Source: Actinopolymorpha alba DSM 45243 (GTDB taxonomy: Bacteria > Actinomycetota > Actinomycetes > Propionibacteriales > Actinopolymorphaceae). Taken from it: a stretch of 64,000 nt of DNA. Position 1 is the stretch's first letter, and each line of letters starts with the position of its first letter. The notes beneath the pieces were generated by a model, which was not told the DNA's origin, did not search any database, and saw nothing but the letters and a program-made list of their open reading frames with translations. A program made the position numbers and the translations under genes. The DNA is taken from the NCBI RefSeq assembly GCF_000373925.1, contig NZ_KB892708.1, positions 248,001 through 312,000 on the forward strand, in the 5' to 3' direction. This document shows, in pieces, positions 45,580-54,689 of the stretch.

Positions 45580-46440
45580 GTGAGCCTTTCTCTCGGTCGG
45601 CTGCGGGCGGGTGGTACCCCCAAACAGCCGTCGGATCCCGAAGGTCGGATGACGCTTGTCGAACACCTTCGCGAGCTGCGGTCCCGCCTCATCAAGGCGG
45701 TCGCAGCGATCGTCATCGGGATGGTCCTCGGTTGGATCTTCTATGACGCCCTTTTCGAGCTTCTCCGGAAGCCGCTCGAGTCGGCGATCGCCAATCTCGC
45801 CAAAGAACGCCAGATCGACGCGAAGCTCGTCTTCGATGACGTCGCCGGGCCGCTCATGCTGCAGCTCAAGGTCGCCCTGATCGCTGGCATTGTCGTCTCC
45901 TCCCCGGTCTGGCTCTACCAGATCTGGTCATTCATCCTTCCTGGTCTGCATCGCAATGAGCGCAAGTGGACGATGGTCTTCATGGGCACCGCGGCACCGT
46001 TGTTCATCGGCGGTGTAGTGATGGGCTACTTCGCTCTGCCCAAGGGACTCAACGTCCTGATCGATTTCACGCCTCTCGGCGTTTCCAACTACCAGAGCGT
46101 CAGTATCTACCTGTCGTTCACCCTCCGGCTCCTGTTGATCTTCGGAGTGGCGTTCGAGATCCCGATCTTTGTTGTCCTGCTCAATCTGGTCGGCGTCCTG
46201 TCGGCCGCGCGACTTGGGAAGATCCGCTCGTGGCTCATCTTCGGGATCTTCGTGTTCGCGGCGGTCGCCACGCCGTCGACCGACCCGGTCACGATGCTGC
46301 TGCTCGCTCTCCCGATGACGGCGCTGTTCCTCGTGTCCGAGCTCATCGCACGGTTCATCGAGCGGCGGCGGCGGGCACGGCTCATCGCGCAGGGCATTGA
46401 CATCGACGAGATCGAGAATGCCGGGAAGGTTGACGACTGA
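45580..46440 (+). CDS. tatC: Sec-independent translocase subunit TatC
   Basis: 286-aa receptor for twin-arginine signal peptides with six membrane segments. Signature blocks are MTLVEHLRELRSRLIKA (~23-39), FILPGLHRNERKW (~120) and FEIPIFVVLLNLVG. A cytoplasmic tail follows. GTG start at 45580. No tatB is present in the window. Confidence 0.95.
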   Translation: MSLSLGRLRAGGTPKQPSDPEGRMTLVEHLRELRSRLIKAVAAIVIGMVLGWIFYDALFELLRKPLESAIANLAKERQIDAKLVFDDVAGPLMLQLKVALIAGIVVSSPVWLYQIWSFILPGLHRNERKWTMVFMGTAAPLFIGGVVMGYFALPKGLNVLIDFTPLGVSNYQSVSIYLSFTLRLLLIFGVAFEIPIFVVLLNLVGVLSAARLGKIRSWLIFGIFVFAAVATPSTDPVTMLLLALPMTALFLVSELIARFIERRRRARLIAQGIDIDEIENAGKVDD

Positions 46441-46498
46441 GCGCAGGCGTTCGGTGACGTTTGCCGAGACCGGCGCTGCGGGGACGGACTAGGCCCGC

Positions 46499-46504
46499 TA
46501 CGCT
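46499..46504 (+). promoter_or_regulatory. Probable -10 box (TACGCT) of the diacylglycerol-kinase-like gene
   Basis: TACGCT ends 6 nt before the GTG at 46511; no ribosome-binding site. Confidence 0.5.
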
Positions 46505-46510
46505 CGCCGC

Positions 46511-47398
46511 GTGGCCCGTGAGATCGTCGTTCTCGTCAATCCCACCGCAGGCCGTGGCCGTGGTGCCCGGCTTGCTGACCCCGTGACCGACCGCCTCCGC
46601 GAGGCGGGTCTGAAGGCCCGCTGGGAAGCCGGTCGAGACGCCTCTGAGGCGATCGATCTCGCCCGCCGGGCCGTGGCCCGAGGAGTCGACGGCTTGGTGG
46701 TCATCGGCGGCGACGGGATGATCCATCTGACGCTGCAGGCGGTCGCGGAGAGTTCGACGCCCCTCGCGGTGATCCCCGCCGGCACTGGCAACGACCTGGC
46801 GCGTGCGCTCGGCATTCCCGTCAACGACCCGCTGGCGGCGGCCGACATCGTGGTGGCGGGGCACACACGGGCCCAGGACCTTGGTCGCAGCAGCGCCGGC
46901 GACTGGTTCGCCACCGTGCTCTGCGCGGGTTTCGACTCGCGGGTGGCCGAGCGGATGACCCAGATGACCTGGCCACGGGGTCGGATGCGGTACGACGTCG
47001 CGGTGCTCGCCGAGCTGGGCAGCTTCCGGACCCAGCACTTCGTCCTCGAGCTTGACGGCGAGGAGGAGCACGCCGACGCCCTGCTGGTGGCGGCCGGTGT
47101 CACCCGTTCCTACGGCGGCGGCCTGCGGATCTGCGAGGGCGCTGACCCGACTGACGGGCTGCTCGACATCACAGTGGTGGGGGCTCTGCCGCGGCACGAG
47201 CTGGTGCGGATGTTCCCAAAGCTGTCCAAAGGCACGCACGTCGGACACCCCGCGGTGACGATGTATCGCGCCAAGAAGGTCAACCTCGCCTCGGCCGACC
47301 TCACGGCGTACGCCGACGGTGAACGCATGGGCGCGCTTCCGTTCACCGTCGAGTGCGTGCCGGGTGCGCTCCAGGTCTTCATGCCCCCGCCGCGATGA
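46511..47398 (+). CDS. Diacylglycerol kinase family protein (DagK/LCB5 type)
   Basis: 295-aa lipid kinase homologue. Nucleotide-binding motifs VVLVNPTAGRGRGARLADP (~4-22, in part), VVIGGDGMIHLTLQAV (~61-76) and VIPAGTGNDLARALG (~87-101) are complete. The substrate may be diacylglycerol or another polyprenyl/glycerolipid. It lies between tatC and helY, an arrangement also seen in other actinobacteria. Confidence 0.9.
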   Translation: MAREIVVLVNPTAGRGRGARLADPVTDRLREAGLKARWEAGRDASEAIDLARRAVARGVDGLVVIGGDGMIHLTLQAVAESSTPLAVIPAGTGNDLARALGIPVNDPLAAADIVVAGHTRAQDLGRSSAGDWFATVLCAGFDSRVAERMTQMTWPRGRMRYDVAVLAELGSFRTQHFVLELDGEEEHADALLVAAGVTRSYGGGLRICEGADPTDGLLDITVVGALPRHELVRMFPKLSKGTHVGHPAVTMYRAKKVNLASADLTAYADGERMGALPFTVECVPGALQVFMPPPR

Positions 47399-47446
47399 GA
47401 CGCGCGGGTTCGGGGACACCGCCGCCGCCCGCGATCACGGAGGCCG

Positions 47447-47452
47447 TAGCCT
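47447..47452 (+). promoter_or_regulatory. Probable -10 box (TAGCCT) of helY
   Basis: TAGCCT ends 7 nt before the ATG at 47460. A GGAGGG directly abuts the ATG and is too close to serve as a normal ribosome-binding site. Confidence 0.45.
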
Positions 47453-47459
47453 GGAGGGC

Positions 47460-50204
47460 ATGAGCTCCCCGGCGGAGCGGTACGCCCGATCGCGAGTTGA
47501 CAGTGGTACCCAGCTCAGGGCGTTTCGACAGCTCTATGACTTCAGCTTCGACCAGTTCCAGGTCGACGCCTGCCGAGCACTCGAGGCAGGCAAGGGCGTC
47601 CTGGTCGCCGCACCGACAGGTTCGGGCAAGACCGTGGTGGGCGAGTTCGCGATCCACCTCGCGTTGGAGAACGCCCGCAAGTGCTTCTACACGACACCGA
47701 TCAAGGCCTTGTCGAACCAGAAGTACGCCGAACTCGTCGACCGCTACGGCCCAGAACGCGTCGGCCTGCTGACCGGCGACAACTCGATCAACAGCGAGGC
47801 GCCCATCGTCGTCATGACGACTGAGGTGCTGCGCAACATGCTGTACTCCGGCTCGTCGACCCTTACCGGGTTGTCGTACGTCGTCATGGACGAGGTGCAC
47901 TACCTCGCCGACCCGTTCCGCGGCGCGACCTGGGAGGAGGTGATCATCCACCTCCCGGAGTCGGTGCAGCTCGTGTCCCTGTCGGCGACGGTCTCCAACG
48001 CCGAGGAGTTCGGCGAATGGCTCGGCACGGTCCGCGGTGACACCGAGATCGTCGTCGAGGAACGCCGGCCGGTCCCGCTCTTCCAGCACGTCATGGTGGG
48101 ACGCCGGATGTACGACCTGTTCGCCGACACCGGGCGCCCCGACTCGCGGCCGCAGGTCAACCCCGAACTCGCCCGGATCGTCCGCGACCACTGGAAGTTC
48201 GCCCGGCGCGACGACCGGGGACCCCGGCGCGGCCGGCCGCAGCGATCCAACGGCCGCCGGATCGCCTTCACGCCGACCCGCGCGCAGGTGACGGAGAAGC
48301 TGGAGGCGGAGGGTCTGCTCCCGGCGATCGTCTTCATCTTCAGCCGCCAGGCCTGCGACGCCGCCGTGCTGCAGTGCATGTACTCCGGCATCCGGCTCAC
48401 CCGTCCCGACGAGGCGGCGGAGATCCGTGGGTACGTCGAGCAGCGCTGCGCCAACCTTCCAGAAGAGGACCTGGCGGCCCTCGGCTACCACGAGTGGCTG
48501 GAGGGCCTCGAGCGCGGTCTCGCCGCCCACCATGCGGGCATGCTCCCGACGTTCAAGGAGTGCGTCGAGACGCTCTTCGCGCGCGGGCAGGTCAAGGTGG
48601 TCTTCGCCACTGAGACGCTCGCGCTCGGGATCAACATGCCGGCCCGCTCGGTGGTGCTGGAGAAGCTCGTCAAGTGGAACGGCCAGGCACACGCCGACAT
48701 CACGCCGGGGGAGTACACCCAGCTGACCGGGCGCGCTGGCCGGCGTGGGATCGACGTCGAGGGCCACGGTGTCGTGCTCTGGCAGCCCGACCTCGAGCCG
48801 ACGGCGGTCGCCGGCCTCGCCTCCACTCGTACGTATCCGCTGCGGTCCAGCTTCCGCCCGTCGTACAACATGGCGGTCAACCTGGTCCGGCAGTTCGGGC
48901 GGGAACGCGCGCGGGAGTTGCTGGAGTCGTCGTTCGCGCAGTTCCAGACCGACCGTGCGGTGGTGGGGCTCGCGAGCCAGGTCCGCCGCAATGAGGAGGC
49001 CCTCGACGGATATCGCGAGGCGATGGAGTGCCACCTCGGTGACTTCATGGAGTACGCCACCCTGCGCCGCGCGATCAAGGACCGTGAGAACACCCTGGCC
49101 CGGCGGCACCGCGCCGACCGGCGGGCGGAAGTGGTCGACTCGCTGGGCCGGCTCCGACCAGGCGATGTCATCCAGGTCCCGGCCGGCCGGCGCGCGGGTG
49201 TCGCCGTCGTCCTGGACCCGGGCCACTCGGCCGGTGGCGATGGTCCCCGCCCCACGGTGCTGACCGTCGATCGCCGGGTACGCCGGCTGTCGCTGGTCGA
49301 CTTCCCGCAGCCCGTGGAATCGCTGACCCGCCTGCGAGTCCCGCGTTCGTTCAACGCCCGGAACGCACAGGACCGGCGTGACCTGGCGGCGACCTTGCGC
49401 CAGAAGGCGCCCGAGGACGGCGAGGTCCGCCGGTCGCGGCGTGCACCGTCGCCCGCCGAGGAGGACGCCACCCTCCACCAGCTCCGGACGTCCATGCGAG
49501 CCCACCCCTGTCACGGCTGCGCCGAACGCGAGGACCACGCCCGGTGGGCTGAGCGGTTCATCCGGCTCGAGCGCGAGACCGAGAGCTTGCAGCGCCGGGT
49601 CGAGCAGCGGTCCAACACGATCGCCCGGCAGTTCGACCGGGTGTGCGACGTGCTCGACGAGCTGGGATACCTCGAGGGCAACCGTACGACCGAGTCAGGG
49701 GACCGACTCGCCCGGATCTACGCCGAACTCGATCTGGTCGCGGCGGAGTGCCTACGCCAGGGGATCTGGAAGGGCCTGACGCCGGCCGAGCTGGCCGCGA
49801 ACCTCTCGGCCCTCGTCTACGAGTCGCGTACGCCCGACGACGTCGGACCGCCGAAGCTGCCGGGAGGTATCGCGCGCGAGGCGCTGGCATCGGTGGTGCG
49901 GATCTGGGGTGACCTGGACGCGCTGGAGAGCGACTTCAAGCTGGACTTCCTCCGTGAACCCGATCTGGGTTTCGCGTGGGCGGCGTTCCGCTGGGCCTCG
50001 GGTGCGACGCTGAGCGAGGTGCTCGACGAGTCCGGCCTTGCGGCGGGTGACTTCGTGCGGTGGATCAAGCAGGTCCTCGACTTCGCCGACCAGGTCGCTG
50101 ACGCGGCCGGCGAGGGCCCGCTCCGCGAGACGGCGCGGGCGACAGTCGAGGCGATGCGGCGCGGTGTGGTGGCGTACGCGTCGTTCGGGTCGGACGCTGA
50201 CTAA
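47460..50204 (+). CDS. helY: DEAD/DEAH-box RNA helicase HelY (Ski2/Mtr4-like)
   Basis: 914-aa helicase. Walker A APTGSGKT (51-58), motif Ia TTPIKALSNQK, DEVH box (144-147), motif III SLSATVSN and motif VI QLTGRAGRRGID are all present. After the helicase core (~1-480) comes a Ski2-like arch and a C-terminal helical domain (~790-905, DSH C-terminal type). The family unwinds structured RNA for decay. The ATG at 47460 gives the usual N-terminus. Confidence 0.93.
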   Translation: MSSPAERYARSRVDSGTQLRAFRQLYDFSFDQFQVDACRALEAGKGVLVAAPTGSGKTVVGEFAIHLALENARKCFYTTPIKALSNQKYAELVDRYGPERVGLLTGDNSINSEAPIVVMTTEVLRNMLYSGSSTLTGLSYVVMDEVHYLADPFRGATWEEVIIHLPESVQLVSLSATVSNAEEFGEWLGTVRGDTEIVVEERRPVPLFQHVMVGRRMYDLFADTGRPDSRPQVNPELARIVRDHWKFARRDDRGPRRGRPQRSNGRRIAFTPTRAQVTEKLEAEGLLPAIVFIFSRQACDAAVLQCMYSGIRLTRPDEAAEIRGYVEQRCANLPEEDLAALGYHEWLEGLERGLAAHHAGMLPTFKECVETLFARGQVKVVFATETLALGINMPARSVVLEKLVKWNGQAHADITPGEYTQLTGRAGRRGIDVEGHGVVLWQPDLEPTAVAGLASTRTYPLRSSFRPSYNMAVNLVRQFGRERARELLESSFAQFQTDRAVVGLASQVRRNEEALDGYREAMECHLGDFMEYATLRRAIKDRENTLARRHRADRRAEVVDSLGRLRPGDVIQVPAGRRAGVAVVLDPGHSAGGDGPRPTVLTVDRRVRRLSLVDFPQPVESLTRLRVPRSFNARNAQDRRDLAATLRQKAPEDGEVRRSRRAPSPAEEDATLHQLRTSMRAHPCHGCAEREDHARWAERFIRLERETESLQRRVEQRSNTIARQFDRVCDVLDELGYLEGNRTTESGDRLARIYAELDLVAAECLRQGIWKGLTPAELAANLSALVYESRTPDDVGPPKLPGGIAREALASVVRIWGDLDALESDFKLDFLREPDLGFAWAAFRWASGATLSEVLDESGLAAGDFVRWIKQVLDFADQVADAAGEGPLRETARATVEAMRRGVVAYASFGSDAD

Positions 50205-50219
50205 GAGGTCGCGACCTCT
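50204..50219. terminator. 16-bp perfect palindrome at the helY/winged-helix junction
   Basis: AGAGGTCGCGACCTCT starts in the helY stop and reaches into the stop of the convergent gene. It has no free loop, so its termination strength is uncertain. Confidence 0.4.
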
Positions 50220-51399
50220 AAGCGGACAGCTCGCGCTCGGTCGGGGTGCGGAACCGCGGGATGATCCGGGCGTCTCCGAGCCACTCCGTGAGCCTGGCGG
50301 CTTCAGCCGTGACCAGCGACAGGTGGTCGGAGCCGATGTCCTCCAGCAGCTTCACCGCGACCTCGCCGTCGGGCCGCTGCGCCCAACCGCCGACGATGCG
50401 GCCGCCCAGCCACACGGTGGGCCCGGCGTTGCCGTTTCGGTCGAAGAGCGCCTTCTCGTGGTCGCCGAGGAACCATCCACGGTCCGACCAGCCCATCACG
50501 GTGGGATCGAGGGCGGGTAGGAACGCGACCCATGGCTCGGCTGTGGCAGGCGTCCGCTCGAGGTCGTCAGTCAGCACGATGCCCACCGTGTCGCCGAGAT
50601 CCACCTCAGTCACGTGGAGGTCGCCGACCGCCTGCTTGACCTCGGTGGCGGACCAGCCGGTCCACCACCGCAGGTCGGCGACCGGAGCGGGACCGAAGGC
50701 CGCCAGCCACTGCCTGGCCAGCTCGGCGCGGGCCGCGCGCGGCGACGTCGGCTCCTGGGCGTCGGAGCTCCACAGCTCGGCAAGGGTCCATTGGTACCGC
50801 TGTGACAGCCACGATCCGGTCGGTCGGCCGCGCACGATGTGGCCCTCCGCGCCGAGCAGGAGTAGAACGCGGCTGGTGATGTTTTGACGCGCTTCGTACG
50901 GCTTACCTTCGGCCATCAGGAGGGAGGTGCGCAGCCGCGGCTCGTCAGCGGCGAGCTCGGTCGCGATGGCCGTGCCGCCGCGCTTGGTGAGAGCCGCCAG
51001 CACGGCGCATTCGACCTCGGCGAGCCAGCCCTCGGTGTTGTCCGCCACGCCGGCCTCGCGAAGCTGCTTCAAAAGATGCCGGCGCTGTGTGTCCGCCACC
51101 CGGCGCATCGTGGACGCGCCGATCACCCGCATCAGGTCGGTGGGTACGACGAAGACGGTGCGGCGCATGCCGAGCATCCGGACGAGGTCCCGCCGGTCGT
51201 ACAACGCGTCCTCGACGCTCGCCGGCGTGGCCCGTGGGCTTCGTGCCCGGACGGCGAGGAACACCGACGCGGGATCGGTCGCGTGCAGGGCGACGACCCG
51301 GCGGGCCGCTTCGAGGGGATCGCTCGCCTGGGCGCTCGGGTGGAGCCCGTGGCGGCTACCCAGCCGTCGGCGACGCTCCGCAACGTCCATCCTCAGCAT
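50218..51399 (-). CDS. Winged-helix DNA-binding protein (HTH_42/AlkZ-like family)
   Basis: 393 aa. The family has three tandem winged helices and includes DNA glycosylases of interstrand cross-links (AlkZ, YcaQ). Here the catalytic QxQ or QxD position reads LHATDPASVFLA (~39-50), so glycosylase activity is doubtful. Other blocks are RDLVRMLGMRRTVFVVP, SRVLLLLGAEGHIVRGRP and WVAFLPALDPTVMGW. The start is uncertain between 51399 and 51390; neither has a good ribosome-binding site. Confidence 0.8.
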   Translation of the reverse strand: MLRMDVAERRRRLGSRHGLHPSAQASDPLEAARRVVALHATDPASVFLAVRARSPRATPASVEDALYDRRDLVRMLGMRRTVFVVPTDLMRVIGASTMRRVADTQRRHLLKQLREAGVADNTEGWLAEVECAVLAALTKRGGTAIATELAADEPRLRTSLLMAEGKPYEARQNITSRVLLLLGAEGHIVRGRPTGSWLSQRYQWTLAELWSSDAQEPTSPRAARAELARQWLAAFGPAPVADLRWWTGWSATEVKQAVGDLHVTEVDLGDTVGIVLTDDLERTPATAEPWVAFLPALDPTVMGWSDRGWFLGDHEKALFDRNGNAGPTVWLGGRIVGGWAQRPDGEVAVKLLEDIGSDHLSLVTAEAARLTEWLGDARIIPRFRTPTERELSA

Positions 51400-51524
51400 G
51401 CCGAGGATGATGCCAGGGGCCACGGACAAAGCCTGGCCTGCCGTGCCCAGATCATCGGCGCACCCTTGCTCGACCGGGTCGTCGCGGTGCAGGCTTGTCC
51501 GTCCACGGCAACGGGGAGGCGCGG

Positions 51525-52541
51525 ATGGTGCCGTCTGACCACTGGCGCGAGCTGCAGCGGGAACGCCTGGCAGAGGCCGTACGAACGCTCAGCGCGGTAC
51601 CCGGCGTTCACGGCTTGATCGTGGGCGGCAGCCTCGGACGTGGCGAGGCGTGGCCGATGTCCGACATCGACCTCCTCCCGATCTACACGGTCGCGTCGGA
51701 GGAGGTTGCGGCCCAGGTCGAACGCCGACAGGCAGAGCTTGTCGGCTGGTGGACGGCCAGTGGACGGCCACAGGCGCTGGACCTCGGCTGGCTTGCGTTC
51801 ACGGTCGAGGAGGCGAAGGCAGCGACCTCCGCTGGCCCGGACTTCGCCGTGGAACGCCTGAGGGCGGACAAACGCTGGTTCCACGGCATGGACAAGGCCT
51901 ACGGCGGAAGCCCCGCGGATCCCGACGACGAACTCACCCGCGGCTTCCTCGACTGGATCGGGGCGAACCGCTTCGATCCCACAGTGGTCGAGGCGCGCCT
52001 CGCCTGGTGGCGGGAGTCAGCGGCGGGGGCCCGCGATCGCGCGTACGAGGCCCGGGCCGCGGAGCGCCTCGACGAGGCGACCTACTTCCTGCGTGAGGCG
52101 GCTCGGGCACTGCGCCATGTCGTTCTGGAGGGATGGGGCGAACGCCTGGGCTCGATGGGTCGGGAGTGGACGCGGTTCGAGCGGATGGCCGAGACCCACG
52201 GCGGGAGCCCACTGGCGGAGCGCATCGCCGTCCTCGCTGGGGCGCACGCGGACGAGTGCGCCCGCCGCGAGGCTCTCGCACCCCGATGGCTGCGGGAGCG
52301 GATCGACCTGTGCTGGTCTGCCCGGCTCGCGGTCGGCGAGCAGGTCAGCCGGCAGGCGAACGCTCGCGACCAGATCGCGGCGTTCGCGGTCCACGTCGCT
52401 CGCCACCGTCCGGACCTCGCCGGACCGTGGACGGGTTCCCCTGATCCTGCCCTCGATGAGCACCTGGCCGACCTGGACGAGGTGTACGCCGAGGTCACCG
52501 GTGAGCCGGCTAGGCCACCTCGACCGGCTGGCCGTGGGTGA
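51525..52541 (+). CDS. Nucleotidyltransferase-domain protein
   Basis: 338 aa. A minimal polymerase-beta-type nucleotidyltransferase fold is seen at ~25-110: GGSLGRGEAWPMSDIDLLPI gives GS..RG and the DxD metal pair. The C-terminal half is helical, with many Arg and Glu (HEPN or KNTase-like). Substrate unknown; aminoglycoside or protein modification is possible. GGGGAGG lies 6-12 nt before the ATG. Its 3' end overlaps the convergent YbaK gene by 32 nt. Confidence 0.7.
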   Translation: MVPSDHWRELQRERLAEAVRTLSAVPGVHGLIVGGSLGRGEAWPMSDIDLLPIYTVASEEVAAQVERRQAELVGWWTASGRPQALDLGWLAFTVEEAKAATSAGPDFAVERLRADKRWFHGMDKAYGGSPADPDDELTRGFLDWIGANRFDPTVVEARLAWWRESAAGARDRAYEARAAERLDEATYFLREAARALRHVVLEGWGERLGSMGREWTRFERMAETHGGSPLAERIAVLAGAHADECARREALAPRWLRERIDLCWSARLAVGEQVSRQANARDQIAAFAVHVARHRPDLAGPWTGSPDPALDEHLADLDEVYAEVTGEPARPPRPAGRG

Positions 52542-53010
52542 GGCGGAGGAGTTCCTCGAACGTGGTCGGGAACATGCTCAGGTGGTCACCGGCACCGGCC
52601 CACACCACGTCGTACTTGCCGAGCCACACGTCGACCAGAGTCCGGATCGGTGCGGGATGCCCGACCGGCGCGACCCCGCCAACGTGCTGACCGGTGGCAG
52701 CCAGAACGAACTCCGGGCTGGCCCGCTTGATCTTCGGGACCTCCAGCAGCCTGGCCAGGTGCGCGGTATCGACCCGGTGCGCGCCGGAGGTGAGGACCAG
52801 GAGGGGTTCGTCACCCGCCGCGAACACCAGGCTGTTGGCGATCGCGCCCACCTCGCACCCGAGCACGGCAGCCGCCGCGGCCGCCGTCGGCACCTCTGTG
52901 GTGAACCGCTGGACCGTGCCCTCCGCGCCGAGGTCGTGGAGTACGGCGGCGACCCGGCGGGGGGCCTCCGGCAGGTTGGTGGCGGCGCCCATCTCGGACT
53001 CTTGACTCAT
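52510..53010 (-). CDS. YbaK/EbsC family aminoacyl-tRNA deacylase-like protein
   Basis: 166-aa protein with the YbaK fold that hydrolyses mischarged Cys- or Pro-tRNA in relatives. VQRFTTEVPTAAAAAAVLG (~33-51), IANSLVFAAGDEPLLVLTSG (~57-76), KIKRASPEFV (conserved lysine, ~93) and GQHVGGVAPVGHP are family blocks. The last 32 nt overlap the end of the nucleotidyltransferase gene in the opposite strand. Confidence 0.88.
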   Translation of the reverse strand: MSQESEMGAATNLPEAPRRVAAVLHDLGAEGTVQRFTTEVPTAAAAAAVLGCEVGAIANSLVFAAGDEPLLVLTSGAHRVDTAHLARLLEVPKIKRASPEFVLAATGQHVGGVAPVGHPAPIRTLVDVWLGKYDVVWAGAGDHLSMFPTTFEELLRLTHGQPVEVA

Positions 53011-53044
53011 GACCCGCCAACTTAGCGGGAGCTGACTTTGGGGA

Positions 53045-53090
53045 GTTGGCGGAGGTCTCTCGGCTTCTTTGCCGACAGTCCTCCGCCAAC
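53045..53090. repeat. Diverged relative of family A palindromes
   Basis: GTTGGCGGAGGTCTCTCGGC pairs with 53071-53090 with two mismatches around TTCTTT. It keeps the TCTCGG..CCGA core and pyrimidine-rich loop of family A while the outer arms differ. It lies between two minus-strand genes. Confidence 0.6.
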
Positions 53091-53124
53091 GTGGCGTGAG
53101 CCGCCACCCCGCGGGGTCCGACGC

Positions 53125-54579
53125 TCAGTCCTCGCGTGTCTGGAGGTACGCGGCGTTCCAGCCGAGGAGCTCGGCCGGGCGGTTCGTGATGATCCCGTCG
53201 ATGCCGGCCGCCTCCAGCCGCTGCCAGCTGGCCGGGCTGTCCACCGTCCAGACCATCACGGCAATGCCGGCGGCGTGGAGGTCCTTGACGATGTCGGGGC
53301 GGGTCATCAGCGCCGCCTCGGAAGGGTTGTACGACGTCAGCTTGAGGTCCTTCGCAATCGCCACGGGGTCGGTGTCCAGGGTGCTCCGCAGCAGACCGAG
53401 CGGGAGTTCGGGTGCGAGCTCACGGACGTACCTCAGATGGTCGACCTCGAAGCTCTGCACGAACACCCGATCGGCCATGTCCTGGTCGCGGACCGTCTGG
53501 ATGATCGTCGCCACCTGCTCGCGGGTGTGCGCGCCCTTGATCTCGAGCAGCAGCTTGCCGCCGCGGGTGCGCAGGTCCGCCAGTTGGGCGGCGAGGGTCG
53601 GGACGCGCTGGCCGGCGTACATCGGAGCGAACCACGAGCCCGCGTCCAGGTCGGCCACCTCGGTGCTGGTGAGGTCCCGGATCCTGCCGGACCCGTTGGT
53701 GGTCCGGTTCACCGTCGTGTCGTGCAGGACGACGGGCACGCCGTCCTTGGTGGGTTGGACGTCGTTCTCGATCCAGTCAGCCCCGGCCCGCCTGGCGACC
53801 TCGTCGGAGGCGAGGGTGTTCTCCGGTGCTGCCGAGGACGCGCCGCGGTGGGCGATCACCGTCATGGCGTCGCCGCGGGCTCGGATGTAGGCCGGCGACG
53901 GCAGTTCGGTGATCTTCAGGTTGTCGAACGAGACCGTGGATCCGTTGACCAGCAGGGCCTGGCCTCCTTCAAGTGAGCGCTGGACGCGGGTGGTACGCAT
54001 GACCTCGGTGCCGTTGAAGAACCACCGCGCCTGGTTGCCGCGCACCTCGGCGGCGATGCGGACGTCCTTGCCCGTGCCGGCGGTTTTGGGTGCCGGAGCG
54101 GTGTCGGTGACGTTCCAGGTGTTCGCGGTGGTGCGCTGGGCGAACTCCAGGCCGTTGGGCGCCGTGGTGCCCGAACGCATCGTCGCGATGGACCACGGCG
54201 TGGAGCCGTCGGCAGCGACGTCCAGACCCAGCGCGGTCCAGCGGGCGGCGTCCTGGACGGACTCGAAGCGGGCCGTCACCTCGAACCTGAAGTTCGTGAG
54301 GTGCCGGCCGAACGTGATCCGGCTGAGCTGCCCGGAGTTGACCGAGGTGCCGTACAACCGGCCCTTCTCGACCTTCCACTCGCCCAGAACGGCGTTCCAT
54401 CCGGAGGGAAGGGTCGAGCCGGAGAAGTCCTCGGACACGACGACGGTGTTGGTGTCACCCGCTGCCGGGCTGGACCCCAGGACAGGCGTCAGCGTGCCGG
54501 CGAGAGCGAGACCGGTGGCCGCGGCGCCGGCGAGGACGCGGCCACGGAGGCGGGACTTGAACCCACGTGTTGTGATCAT
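53125..54579 (-). CDS. Secreted glycerophosphodiester phosphodiesterase with N-terminal LamG-like domain
   Basis: 484 aa. Signal peptide ~1-41 (two basic clusters, LAGAAATGLALAGTL, then ending near AAGD). Residues ~45-225 form a concanavalin/LamG-like beta domain (VVVSEDFSGSTLPSGWNAV, WFFNGTEVMR). The GDPD catalytic domain (~240-480) has IAHRGASSAAPENT, DWIENDVQPTKDGVPVVLHD and LLEIKGA. It splits glycerophosphodiesters outside the cell to supply glycerol phosphate and phosphate. A PHO-box-like repeat lies upstream. Confidence 0.92.
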   Translation of the reverse strand: MITTRGFKSRLRGRVLAGAAATGLALAGTLTPVLGSSPAAGDTNTVVVSEDFSGSTLPSGWNAVLGEWKVEKGRLYGTSVNSGQLSRITFGRHLTNFRFEVTARFESVQDAARWTALGLDVAADGSTPWSIATMRSGTTAPNGLEFAQRTTANTWNVTDTAPAPKTAGTGKDVRIAAEVRGNQARWFFNGTEVMRTTRVQRSLEGGQALLVNGSTVSFDNLKITELPSPAYIRARGDAMTVIAHRGASSAAPENTLASDEVARRAGADWIENDVQPTKDGVPVVLHDTTVNRTTNGSGRIRDLTSTEVADLDAGSWFAPMYAGQRVPTLAAQLADLRTRGGKLLLEIKGAHTREQVATIIQTVRDQDMADRVFVQSFEVDHLRYVRELAPELPLGLLRSTLDTDPVAIAKDLKLTSYNPSEAALMTRPDIVKDLHAAGIAVMVWTVDSPASWQRLEAAGIDGIITNRPAELLGWNAAYLQTRED

Positions 54580-54587
54580 GTTCCGCG

Positions 54588-54593
54588 ACGCTA
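54588..54593 (-). promoter_or_regulatory. Probable -10 box (TAGCGT) of the GDPD gene
   Basis: On the minus strand TAGCGT ends 8 nt before the ATG at 54579. Confidence 0.45.
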
Positions 54594-54598
54594 GGACT

Positions 54599-54631
54599 GG
54601 TCGCTGAACCTACGCGCACACTGTCGTGAAC
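54599..54631 (-). promoter_or_regulatory. PHO-box-like direct repeat upstream of the GDPD gene
   Basis: Three 11-nt units read GTTCACGACAG, TGTGCGCGTAG, GTTCAGCGACC on the minus strand. Units 1 and 3 keep the GTTCA that Streptomyces PhoP recognises in 11-nt periodicity, and the block covers the expected -35 region. Unit 2 is degenerate. Phosphate control is inferred. Confidence 0.4.
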
Positions 54632-54689
54632 TGGCCCCGAACAGCGAGCGCCGCCCGCTCTCCGCACTTCGTCCCCGCGCGCGGCGGGG

